Origin: Malikia sp041190985 | GTDB lineage: Bacteria > Pseudomonadota > Gammaproteobacteria > Burkholderiales > Burkholderiaceae_C | Assembly (NCBI GenBank): GCA_041190985.1 | Contig: JBEEPT010000287.1 | Span: 1-8,671 of the forward strand | Direction: 5' to 3' | Length of the DNA: 8,671 nt | In this document: positions 1 through 5,207 of the stretch, piece by piece | Numbering within the stretch: position 1 is the stretch's first letter | Layout: the number at the start of each line of letters is the position of its first letter | Notes under the pieces: model-generated | What the model was told of the DNA's origin: nothing | What the model saw: the letters and a program-made list of their open reading frames with translations, nothing else | Databases searched by the model: none | Translations under genes and position numbers: made by a program

Positions 1-13
1 AGTCGCGCACCCT

Positions 14-745
14 CTACGCAGCCGTCCGGCCAATAGATTCCTTGCTCGGGGACGCGACCCGAGCGGCGAGCGCCGTCGCGAGGGCGAGGATGGGCTGCAA
101 CTCGCGCAGGAGCTGCTCCGCTTCCCCGCGCGGCATGTCATCCACGCGCTTGACGACGGTCCGCGCCCAGCGCTGGCAGGCGAACAGCTCCTGCTGCGTC
201 ACCTCGGGCATCGGCTCGTCGGGTTCCTGCTGGGCCCTCTTAGCCTGGCGGATGGCCGCGCGGAGCTGGGGGACCGTCCACTTGTTCTCCTCGGCCTTGT
301 CCAGCCACTCGTCGGCCACCGCGGCATCACCGCCCGACGCGACCATCGCCTCGAGGTGGTGGTTGTTTGACAAATTACTCCGACGTCGGAGCAAACTGTA
401 AAACCCCGCGACGTCCCGCCATTCGTGCAGCGTGTCCAGTTCGACCTTGGCGATGTCGATGCGCTCGGCGGTGTAGCGCCGGAACAGCCGCTGGCGCATC
501 TTAGGGTCGGCCTTGGCTTCGTCGCGCACGTTCTTCGACTCGGCCGCGAGGCGGAACTCGCAGAAGGCGAGCAGGTAGTCGCCATGCCACCACGCGCGGC
601 TGGCGTCCACCTGGTCGAGGAAGGCCCCCACGTGAAGGAGGGTGGCCTCGTCGATGGTGTCGAGCTTGAGGCCGGTGCGGGTCAGCACGCAGCCGGGGAT
701 GGTGATGTCGCGGTCGAGGACCTCGAGTTGGGTGGCTTTGCTCAT
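14..745 (-). CDS. Phage-type hypothetical protein, HH/WLdkAEE family
   Basis: A 243-residue soluble protein without TM segment or signal peptide. Two blocks stand out: an N-terminal stretch (about residues 24-66: TGLKLDT..., then WWHGDYLL), and a second block (about 121-166) with LSNNHHLEAM followed by EWLDKAEENKWTVPQLRAAI. From memory, this pair (WwxGDxL, then LSxxHHxxVA...WLdrAeeegWsvreLR) marks a family common in phages and high-GC bacteria, sometimes compared to ParB-like proteins; its function is not established. The start is the ATG at 745, which overlaps the TGA of the upstream gene as ATGA, so the two are probably translationally coupled. An in-frame extension upstream only shadows that gene. 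The middle of the gene holds a locally AT-rich patch with a perfect palindrome. DNA binding is plausible but inferred. Confidence 0.75.
   Translation of the reverse strand: MSKATQLEVLDRDITIPGCVLTRTGLKLDTIDEATLLHVGAFLDQVDASRAWWHGDYLLAFCEFRLAAESKNVRDEAKADPKMRQRLFRRYTAERIDIAKVELDTLHEWRDVAGFYSLLRRRSNLSNNHHLEAMVASGGDAAVADEWLDKAEENKWTVPQLRAAIRQAKRAQQEPDEPMPEVTQQELFACQRWARTVVKRVDDMPRGEAEQLLRELQPILALATALAARVASPSKESIGRTAA
378..391. repeat. Perfect 14-bp palindrome inside a coding AT-rich patch
   Basis: CTCCGACGTCGGAG is its own reverse complement. It sits in an unusually AT-rich stretch (about 363-403) of an otherwise GC-rich gene, with TTGACA (367-372) on the plus strand just left of it and TTTACA on the minus strand just right of it. 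It encodes part of the LLRRRSNLSNN segment. It may be an internal operator or promoter, or chance. Confidence 0.4.
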
Positions 746-1257
746 GCGGCGATGGATTGACGGCGGCGGTTGTGATCGCGGGCAGCCTGGACGGCTGACT
801 CGCTCTTCTGAAATTCGGTGCGGGGGAGCTGGAGCAGATCCTGCCACGCCTCGACCTCGTTGGACACGTGCTCGGGCGAGACGACCTGCTGGCGAGCGAG
901 ATCGCGCTCCGAGTTGATGCCCATCGGCTTGATGCCGACGGCGAGCAGCAGGGAACCGACCGAGAGCCGGGGCTTGGGCGCCTCGTAGATGCGGAACAGG
1001 ATGAGCTTGAGGACGTCGGCCTGCTCGGCGCGCAGGACGCTCTGCATGGCCTCGGCGCGTTCGATGCGGGCAGCCTCGAGCGCCTCCGGACCGAGCTCCT
1101 CGGCGAGCTGGGCGTAGATGTGGTCGGGCAGGCCGGGCAGCTGCTCGCGCAGGATGTCGGCCGGCTCGTCTTCGCAGGGCTGGCCGTCACCGTTGGCCCG
1201 GTAGGCGGCATGGAGCCTGACAAGCAGGCCCGGCTCGGTTTTCTCGGCAGCGCTCAT
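742..1257 (-). CDS. Putative HTH protein of the replication module
   Basis: A 171-residue protein with no membrane segment. The N-terminal half is acidic and helical (about 28-80, rich in E, A, L). The C-terminal half (about 96-145: SVGSLLLAVGIKPMGINS, then RDLARQQVVSPEHVSNEVE) has the spacing of a helix-turn-helix, with an 'LAxxxxVSxxxVSxxV' recognition unit like those in phage and sigma-like regulators. I do not recognise a named family. It is the first gene after the 189-bp repeat-rich gap downstream of the ATPase and overlaps the next gene by ATGA, so the two probably form a unit that may be expressed separately from the ATPase. No clear Shine-Dalgarno sequence precedes the ATG at 1257. 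The role could be binding the adjacent repeats, which is inference. Confidence 0.7.
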   Translation of the reverse strand: MSAAEKTEPGLLVRLHAAYRANGDGQPCEDEPADILREQLPGLPDHIYAQLAEELGPEALEAARIERAEAMQSVLRAEQADVLKLILFRIYEAPKPRLSVGSLLLAVGIKPMGINSERDLARQQVVSPEHVSNEVEAWQDLLQLPRTEFQKSESAVQAARDHNRRRQSIAA

Positions 1258-1272
1258 TCGGCACCGCTTTCT

Positions 1273-1420
1273 GGGGCCAGAATGGGCCCCGACTTGTGGA
1301 CCCGGCTGGGCCCAGCACCCCCTGCGGCTAGGGAGGGTCCAGAACCCCTCCTACGGAGGGGGTTCTGGACCCTTCCCTCACCCGCTTGGGGCCAGAATTG
1401 ATAAAGGGAATTTTGGACCC
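1273..1420. repeat. Cluster of GGGTCCARAATT-type motifs in inverted pairs
   Basis: The gap between the ATPase stop and the next gene carries six related motifs. The pairs are GGGGCCAGAAT (1273-1283) with a degenerate partner ending TGGACCC (1294-1303); GGGTCCAGAA (1335-1344) with TTCTGGACCC (1363-1372); and GGGGCCAGAATT (1388-1399) with AATTTTGGACCC (1409-1420). The third pair matches at 10 of 12 positions when folded. The same motif recurs at 2006-2037, 2972-2983 and 3704-3715. The arrangement fits binding sites for a dimeric protein or replication iterons. Confidence 0.7.
1331..1377. repeat. Long near-perfect hairpin between genes
   Basis: Arms 1331-1351 and 1355-1377 pair over 21 bp with a 3-nt TAC loop. 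The only irregularities are one extra G and one extra T in the right arm. The hairpin contains the central motif pair GGGTCCAGAA/TTCTGGACCC. Neither strand has a T-run after the stem, so it is not a canonical rho-independent terminator, although it could slow transcription leaving the ATPase gene. Confidence 0.75.
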
Positions 1421-1446
1421 TATTGAACCCGGCACAGTTCATCGGC

Positions 1447-2964
1447 TTATCCTCCGGTCGACGGCAGGCGATAAAGCCCCGCGACCTGCTCCACCTTCTT
1501 CTCGGACACCGCCTGCTCCCGCAGGCGTTTGAATGTCGAGGCGCTGATGCCCTTCTGTTCAGCCTCGGCCCGCCAGTCGGCGTAGCTGAGACCGGCGCCC
1601 CGGCCCATCAGGATGGCCAGGATGTCGCTCACCCCGCGTTCCTTCGGACGGCCCGGCTTGCGCAGGGCGGTCGGATCCATCCCGGGAGCAATGCTCATGA
1701 CCGGGAACTCCCAACGGATGACCATGGGCGCTTTGGGCGCGTGGTTCCGGAGAGTGAACGTGGCTGTGAAGTGTTCGTCCTCTTGGTGCGGCGTGAGGTC
1801 GATGAGCGCGTCAGGGTCGCGTGTCCACGCGCCCGCGCCGCTCGACCTGTCCCGCGCATCCTTCTCGGACTGGTTGCCCTTGGAGTGGTGGTGACCGTAG
1901 GCCACGGCCGCCCCCGTGCGCACCGCCAGCGCCTCGAAATCGTTGAGGAGCTGCGCGACCTCGCCGTTGGCGTTTTCGTCGCGGTCGCCGAGAATCTTGT
2001 AGACCGGGTCCAAAATTATCAGGGCATATTTGGACCCAGCCGCCATCGTGAAGAAGTGCGGCAGCAGCTTCGTGAAGTCGCAGGCGTAGCCGCGGAGGTG
2101 CCAGGAATCGAACTGCTCGGCACGCTCCACCTTCATCGCGGCGCAGATCTGGCGGGTGCGCACCTCGCAGTATTCCCGCATCAGCTCGAGATTCACGTAG
2201 AGGACGCGGCCGGGCTTCGTCTTCATGCCCCACCATGGCGTGCCGGTCGCGACCGAGAGGCCGAGGTGCAGCAGGACCCATGTCTTGAAGCTTTTGCTGC
2301 CACCCGCGATCATCATCTTCGCGCCGCGGTTGAGCACCCCTGCGACGATTTCTTCCGGCAGCTTGGACTGCTCCTTGGGCACGAACTCCTCCCATCGCAG
2401 GATGCCAGGCAGCGCACCGCGCGCACGCGACTTGAGCTGCTCGAGCCGCTCGACGCCGGTGAGCAGCGGCTCGTAGACGTCCAGTCCGCCGCCCGAGTAG
2501 GAGTAGGCGCCCTCGACGATGCGGGTGCCGTGCTCGATTACTTGGCGAAGGGCGTGCTTCTCGCGCACGGCGTCGATGAAAAAGCCGGCGTGGGCGGTCG
2601 TCGGCACCGCGGCGGTAATTGCCAGCAAGGTGGCTACGCCCCCGACAGTTTCGAGCAGCTTCCGCGTCTGCAGCTCCTCGGCGACCATCTCCATGGTGAC
2701 CGGCGGCCGCGTGGCGTGCAGGTCGAGGATGCAGGACCAGATGGTGCGGTGCGCGGAGCCGTAGAACGTTTCGGGCGTCAGTCCCTCGCGCTTCGCCCGG
2801 TTGATGGTGTCATCGCCGTCGAGCAGGGCGCAGGCGATCACGTGCCTCTCGGCATCGGCGCTCCAGGGCATCTCGCGGCCGTTGACCGTGCCGCCGAAAC
2901 GCCCCCGCTCCCGCCCGCGGTTGCGGGAGGAGTCGGCGGGCGGACGGGATGAAGCGGTCACCAT
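1447..2964 (-). CDS. RepA/DnaB-type replicative ATPase (AAA_25, DnaB-N)
   Basis: Probably the element's replicative helicase or helicase loader. Numbering from the ATG at 2964 (505 aa): a DnaB N-terminal-like domain (about 30-140, starting PWSADAERHVIACALLDG), then a RecA-fold ATPase of the RepA/AAA_25 type. Its P-loop is GGSKSFKT (221-228), Walker B is ALIILD (314-319), and GHHHSKG (357-363) matches the conserved His motif of hexameric RepA-like helicases. The C-terminal 45 residues look like a winged helix (LSYADWRAEAEQKGISASTF). The P-loop has F where most families have G, a variant I remember from related ATPases. A GTG at 2985 would give a 512-aa form overlapping the preceding TGA as GTGA, a pattern seen elsewhere in this operon. 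I prefer 2964 because a GGGTCCAAAATC repeat fills the gap. SSB and the DUF551-like gene lie directly upstream. Confidence 0.9.
   Translation of the reverse strand: MVTASSRPPADSSRNRGRERGRFGGTVNGREMPWSADAERHVIACALLDGDDTINRAKREGLTPETFYGSAHRTIWSCILDLHATRPPVTMEMVAEELQTRKLLETVGGVATLLAITAAVPTTAHAGFFIDAVREKHALRQVIEHGTRIVEGAYSYSGGGLDVYEPLLTGVERLEQLKSRARGALPGILRWEEFVPKEQSKLPEEIVAGVLNRGAKMMIAGGSKSFKTWVLLHLGLSVATGTPWWGMKTKPGRVLYVNLELMREYCEVRTRQICAAMKVERAEQFDSWHLRGYACDFTKLLPHFFTMAAGSKYALIILDPVYKILGDRDENANGEVAQLLNDFEALAVRTGAAVAYGHHHSKGNQSEKDARDRSSGAGAWTRDPDALIDLTPHQEDEHFTATFTLRNHAPKAPMVIRWEFPVMSIAPGMDPTALRKPGRPKERGVSDILAILMGRGAGLSYADWRAEAEQKGISASTFKRLREQAVSEKKVEQVAGLYRLPSTGG
2006..2037. repeat. Inverted motif pair inside the ATPase gene
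   Basis: GGGTCCAAAATT (2006-2017) faces ATATTTGGACCC (2026-2037) across 8 bases, within the codons for GSKYALIILDP at Walker B. On the coding strand it uses TAT, ATA, ATT and TTG in a gene that otherwise prefers G/C-ending codons, which suggests the DNA motif itself is kept. Confidence 0.6.
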
Positions 2965-2971
2965 GTGCTCT

Positions 2972-2983
2972 GGGTCCAAAATC
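2972..2983. promoter_or_regulatory. GGGTCCAAAATC motif just upstream of the ATPase start
   Basis: A single copy of the repeat, read as ATTTTGGACCC toward the ATPase gene, ends 7 bases before the ATG at 2964 and touches the stop of the DUF551-like gene. If the GTG at 2985 were the start, the motif would be coding. Its place fits an operator or translational control site. Confidence 0.5.
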
Positions 2984-3248
2984 ACGCGGAGCGGTGCGGC
3001 CCCTGCGCGTCAGGGCACGCGGTGTCAACTGGCCGGGCCGAAACAGGCCCCGCCGGGAAGTCCGCCCACGCGGTGACGGGATGCTTGAAGGCCTGGCCTT
3101 CCACGTTGAGCCACTCCGCGCCATCGAAGAACCCGATCCAGACCGGGTCGTTGTCGGCCGGGATGAAGACCAGCACGGTGGTGTCGGCGTCGGGCAGCTT
3201 GGGGAGCAACTGCCACTGGATCTGCTCGGTGTTGTCGTCGGTGCTCAT
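2982..3248 (-). CDS. DUF551-like small phage protein
   Basis: An 88-residue protein. Residues about 11-66 (QIQWQLLPKLPDADTTVLVF, then PVWIGFFDGAEWLNVEG, then VTAWADFPAGP) match the pattern of the DUF551 family: W...LP..g..VLv......v..g.yDG..W......vthWmplP. That family is frequent in phage early regions and has no established biochemical role. The ATG at 3248 lies 2 bases after the SSB stop, so it is in the same transcript. The last 20 residues run past the domain and are probably disordered. The stop touches the repeat in front of the ATPase. A much longer frame upstream of this ATG is a shadow of SSB. Confidence 0.75.
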   Translation of the reverse strand: MSTDDNTEQIQWQLLPKLPDADTTVLVFIPADNDPVWIGFFDGAEWLNVEGQAFKHPVTAWADFPAGPVSARPVDTACPDAQGPHRSA

Positions 3249-3250
3249 CG

Positions 3251-3679
3251 TCAGAACGGCACGTCTTCGTCCGGGCACTCGGGCTTCGGGGCCGGCGACG
3301 GCGCGGCGGATCCGGTGGGGGCGGGGGCTTGCGCGTCCCCGGCCTGGCGGCCGCCGAGGAACTGGAAGCCCTCGACCACCACCTTGAGGCGCTGGCGCTT
3401 CTGGCCGGTGTCGCGGTCCTCCCACTGGTCGAGCTTGAGGCGACCCTCGACGAAGAGCGGGCGACCCTTCGCCAGGTACTTCGCCAGCGTCTCGCCCTGC
3501 TTGCCCCACGCCTCGAGGTCCACGAACGTGACCTCCTCGCGATCGGCGCCGGCTTCGTCTCGCCACTTGCGGTTCACCGCCAGCGACAGGGTCGCCACGG
3601 GCGTGCCCTTGGGGGTGACGCGCAACTCCGGGTCGCGCGTGAGGTTTCCGATCAGCATCACTTTGTTGAGGTTGGCCAT
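3251..3679 (-). CDS. ssb: Single-stranded DNA-binding protein
   Basis: A 142-residue SSB of usual short phage/bacterial length. It binds and protects ssDNA during replication and recruits partners through its tail. The OB fold spans about residues 3-110, starting NKVMLIGNLTRDPELRVTP and containing the typical VATLSLAVNRKW, FVDLEAWGKQGE and GRPLFVEGRLKLDQWED segments. A Pro/Ala/Gly-rich linker (about 113-134) follows, and the acidic tip DEDVPF matches the SSB-Ct that contacts replication and repair proteins. The ATG at 3679 follows a 51-bp gap holding a GGGTCCAAAATT motif, and there is no clear Shine-Dalgarno sequence. It leads the replication sub-operon SSB, DUF551-like, ATPase. It may supplement or replace host SSB. 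Confidence 0.97.
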   Translation of the reverse strand: MANLNKVMLIGNLTRDPELRVTPKGTPVATLSLAVNRKWRDEAGADREEVTFVDLEAWGKQGETLAKYLAKGRPLFVEGRLKLDQWEDRDTGQKRQRLKVVVEGFQFLGGRQAGDAQAPAPTGSAAPSPAPKPECPDEDVPF

Positions 3680-3703
3680 GGGTGCAGGGTTCGATTTACA
3701 GTT

Positions 3704-3715
3704 GGGTCCAAAATT
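3704..3715. promoter_or_regulatory. GGGTCCAAAATT motif upstream of SSB
   Basis: An exact copy of the repeat family, reading AATTTTGGACCC toward SSB and ending 24 bases before its ATG. It is the main feature of the 51-bp gap 3680-3730. The strand facing SSB contains TTGGAC, which could double as a -35-like box, but I see no convincing -10 at the right distance. It is a candidate operator for the replication genes. Confidence 0.55.
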
Positions 3716-3730
3716 CGACGGGTGCGGCGC

Positions 3731-3868
3731 TCAGTCCTTCCGCCTGCGCTCCGGTCCCTTGACCTTCGCCTGGGCGAGCAGTCCGCCCTTCGACCGCGCC
3801 CAGCGGATGGAGCGGGCGAAGTCGCGACCGGTGACGGTCGACCACTTGAACGAGCGGCGCGGCTTCAT
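3731..3868 (-). CDS. Small very basic hypothetical protein
   Basis: A 45-residue protein, MKPRRSFKW... to ...KGPERRRKD, with about a third Lys/Arg and few acidic residues, suggesting nucleic-acid contact. No family recognised. The ATG at 3868 overlaps the TGA of the gene before it as ATGA, which supports both the start and the reality of this short gene. It ends the first segment of the left operon; the SSB promoter/motif gap follows. Confidence 0.55.
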   Translation of the reverse strand: MKPRRSFKWSTVTGRDFARSIRWARSKGGLLAQAKVKGPERRRKD

Positions 3869-4053
3869 GCGGCGTCGTCCTCCAGATCGCGCTGCCACCA
3901 GTAGCGGGCCCGCGGGCGGGCGGCTTCGCGGGTGGCGTGCTCCCGCTCGCGCCGCACGCGGGCGCCCTTGCGCCCGACCAGCCGCGCGGCCTCGCGGAAG
4001 CTGATGCCCTCCCGGCGGGCGAGCATTTCGATGCGGGCGAAGGAGACGGCCAT
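3865..4053 (-). CDS. Small basic HTH-like protein
   Basis: A 62-residue protein, or 65 residues from a GTG at 4062 that overlaps the SLT gene's TGA as GTGA. The first half (ARIEMLARREGISFREAARL, then VGRKGARVRR) has helix-turn-helix spacing and a strongly basic second helix; the tail ends WWQRDLEDDAA. No named family. Coupled at both ends: GTGA or a short gap upstream, ATGA downstream. Possibly a small DNA-binding regulator (inferred). Confidence 0.6.
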   Translation of the reverse strand: MAVSFARIEMLARREGISFREAARLVGRKGARVRREREHATREAARPRARYWWQRDLEDDAA

Positions 4054-4058
4054 GGCGA

Positions 4059-4409
4059 TCACCGCTTCCCGGCCTCCTGCTGGAGGGCCGCCATGACGTT
4101 GCACAGCCGCTGCGCGCGCTGGTAGGTGACCACCGGGGCATCGCCCCGTCTCACCGCACCCAGCCCGGCGTTGTAGGCCAGGTAGACGTTGAACGGCAGC
4201 GGGTCGACGCCCATGCGCGTCAGCGCGGCCTCGATGCGGCGCACCTCGCGCTCCGCCGCGCGGGCGCAGTAGCCGCCGGCACTCGCCGCCACCGCAGGCG
4301 TCAGCTGGAACGCCCCACGCTCTCCCGCCGACCCCACCGCGCGAGGGTTGCCGCCGCTCTCGACGAGCGCCAGCGCCTGGAGGAACACCGCCAGCTGCGC
4401 CGCACTCAC
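4059..4409 (-). CDS. Small SLT/lysozyme-like transglycosylase-domain protein
   Basis: A 116-residue protein with the lytic transglycosylase (SLT, goose-lysozyme-like) signature. Residues 14-20 are ALVESGG, with E17 as the likely catalytic acid; GAFQLTP (32-38) corresponds to the family's GLMQ.xP, and AYNAG (78-82) to the conserved AYNaG. These enzymes cleave the glycan strand of peptidoglycan. It is short for the family, a minimal catalytic domain with no cell-wall-binding part and no visible signal peptide. The GTG at 4409 overlaps the upstream TGA as GTGA, which sets the start; the longer frame upstream lacks the domain. The gene before it encodes a one-TM small protein, so the pair could be a holin/endolysin-like cassette, or an enzyme used at entry. 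The location among early genes makes the role uncertain. Confidence 0.8.
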   Translation of the reverse strand: MSAAQLAVFLQALALVESGGNPRAVGSAGERGAFQLTPAVAASAGGYCARAAEREVRRIEAALTRMGVDPLPFNVYLAYNAGLGAVRRGDAPVVTYQRAQRLCNVMAALQQEAGKR

Positions 4410-4552
4410 AGCCCGAGCCCTCCCTCGCGCGTGCCGCGCCGCATCCAGCGGTCGTAGCACCACGCGAACGCCAAGCCGACGACGCCCGAGGCCACCGTGA
4501 GGGCGCCCCCGACAAGGATGACCTTCCAGACCGCGTTGAGGAAGTCACACAT
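4406..4552 (-). CDS. Small single-pass membrane protein (holin-like?)
   Basis: A 48-residue protein, MCDFLNAVW..., with one hydrophobic segment at about 9-33 (WKVILVGGALTVASGVVGLA) followed by a positively charged tail (RWMRRGTREGG), predicting a cytoplasmic C terminus. The ATG at 4552 overlaps the previous stop as TGATG, and the stop overlaps the SLT gene's GTG, so it is tightly coupled to both. Next to a lysozyme-fold gene this size and shape suggest a holin or spanin-like partner, but sequence alone cannot show that. Confidence 0.65.
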   Translation of the reverse strand: MCDFLNAVWKVILVGGALTVASGVVGLAFAWCYDRWMRRGTREGGLGL

Positions 4553-4893
4553 CACGCGGCCCTCCTCATCGGGGAAATGCCCTCGCGGCCGAGGATGTAC
4601 GCCACCTGGCTGCGCGGGATGCACAGCTTCCGCGCGATCTCGCCGTGGGTCATGGTCCGCCCGCGCAGCTGCACGACGCTCTCGACGAGCTCGGGGTCGA
4701 GCGTGCGGCGACCGCCGCGGCGCCCGGCCTTCTCGTAGCGCATGACCTGACCGTTCTTGCAGGCGCTGGACGAACCACCGACCACCGCCGAATGCCCGCG
4801 CGCGACCCGCTGGGCCGCCCGCTCGAGGATGCCGAGGCAGTTGCTGACCACCTCGGACCCCACCTGATAGTCGAAGCACTTGGTGTTGCTCAT
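4552..4893 (-). CDS. HTH protein with resolvase-type C-terminal domain
   Basis: A 113-residue protein. The C-terminal part (about 61-103: GRRTLDPELVESVVQLRGR, then MTHGEIARKLCIPRSQVAYI) matches the HTH type at the end of DNA invertases/resolvases and many phage regulators. No serine-recombinase catalytic domain precedes it. The N-terminal 60 residues carry three cysteines (C6, C19, C45) and are unrecognised. It is the first gene of the left operon. The ATG at 4893 has a good Shine-Dalgarno, GGGAGG, ending 10 bases upstream, unlike most genes here. It probably regulates the element or its own operon. A longer upstream frame would translate the inverted-repeat leader and is rejected. Confidence 0.75.
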   Translation of the reverse strand: MSNTKCFDYQVGSEVVSNCLGILERAAQRVARGHSAVVGGSSSACKNGQVMRYEKAGRRGGRRTLDPELVESVVQLRGRTMTHGEIARKLCIPRSQVAYILGREGISPMRRAA

Positions 4894-4923
4894 GACGAAG
4901 AAGCCTCCCACGCGACCGGGGAA

Positions 4924-4991
4924 GGGCAGGAGGCCGGTCCGCCAGCCACCAGCGGCACCCCTGCCGCTGCGGCCGCGCCGACCTCCTGCCC
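4924..4991. repeat. Nested inverted repeat in the leader of the leftward operon
   Basis: Outer arms GGGCAGGAGG (4924-4933) and CCTCCTGCCC (4982-4991) pair perfectly. Inside is a second perfect hairpin, AGCGGCA (4951-4957), CCCC loop, TGCCGCT (4962-4968). The transcript toward the HTH gene could form a branched structure about 30 nt before its start codon. No T-run follows, so it is not a standard terminator. It could be an RNA switch, processing site or protein-binding DNA site. Confidence 0.55.
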
Positions 4992-5039
4992 GAAAAGCCA
5001 AGCCCGCGCATCCGCCAGCACAGCCGGCGCGATTGTCAC

Positions 5040-5196
5040 GGCACCAAATGGCACCACGGCGTCACCCCGAGCCGCCGCCCTCCGAGTGAAACGACCACCA
5101 CCGACCCACGGCCAAAGCGTGGCCCCTAGTCTCGGCGGTTCGATTCCGCCCCGCACCTCCACTCTGGGGTTGCTGTTTGGCACCAGGGCGGCACCA
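5040..5196 (+). other. Putative phage attachment site (attP-like)
   Basis: A core with a tRNA 3' fragment (5134-5161) is bracketed by two direct-repeat pairs of GGCACCA: 5040-5046 and 5050-5056 on the left, 5179-5185 and 5190-5196 on the right (periods 10 and 11 bp). This is how arm-type integrase sites are placed in attP. The integrase starts 47 bp after the fragment. In an integrated prophage, element arm sites would lie on only one side of each junction, so two-sided arms argue for an unintegrated attP. The crossover point cannot be set from this window. Confidence 0.6.
5134..5161 (+). pseudogene. tRNA 3'-end fragment (T arm, acceptor strand, CCA)
   Basis: GGCGG, loop TTCGATT, CCGCC form a perfect T arm. 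CCGCACC then corresponds to the acceptor 3' strand, with T as discriminator and CCA. The required partner GGTGCGG is absent from the preceding 100 bases, so no full cloverleaf exists. A stem-loop CCACG-GCCAAAG-CGTGG (5106-5122) sits roughly where an anticodon arm would be but lacks the U at position 33. The T discriminator fits tRNA-Cys or tRNA-Gly best; identity is unproven. Its role is probably to restore the host tRNA after integration. Confidence 0.7.
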
Positions 5197-5207
5197 GAAT
5201 CGGGGGT

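Larger units (their letters stand above)
4894..5207. other. Gene-free regulatory and attachment region (314 bp)
   Basis: No convincing gene lies here on either strand. It holds, left to right: the Shine-Dalgarno and leader of the leftward operon, a nested inverted repeat (4924-4991), a pair of GGCACCA repeats (5040-5056), a small stem-loop (5106-5122), a tRNA 3'-end fragment (5134-5161), a second GGCACCA pair (5179-5196) and the integrase start signals. No clear -35/-10 promoter could be assigned to either direction. Confidence 0.7.

Noticed and set aside
1331..1377. Rho-independent terminator for the ATPase gene
   Set aside because: The stem is strong, but neither strand has a following T-run, and the repeat motif explains the symmetry better.
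1273..1420. A short CRISPR-like array
   Set aside because: The motif copies are 10-12 bp, alternate in orientation and have irregular short spacers. There are no cas genes.
1423..2952. A long plus-strand open frame of about 500 codons opposite the ATPase
   Set aside because: It has no recognisable motifs, is rich in Arg, Ala, Gly and His as antisense frames of GC-rich genes are, and mirrors a clear ATPase on the other strand.
2949..4004. A plus-strand open frame of about 350 codons across SSB and its neighbours
   Set aside because: It is antisense to SSB and to two coupled small genes, with low-complexity Arg/Ser/Pro content and no domain.
4894..5001. Longer N terminus for the resolvase-type HTH protein
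   Set aside because: It would translate the nested inverted repeat into Gly/Arg-rich sequence, whereas the ATG at 4893 has a well-placed GGGAGG.
5060..5161. A complete tRNA gene ending at 5161
   Set aside because: No GGTGCGG acceptor partner or D arm precedes the T arm, and the possible anticodon loop lacks U33. Only the 3' fragment is supported.
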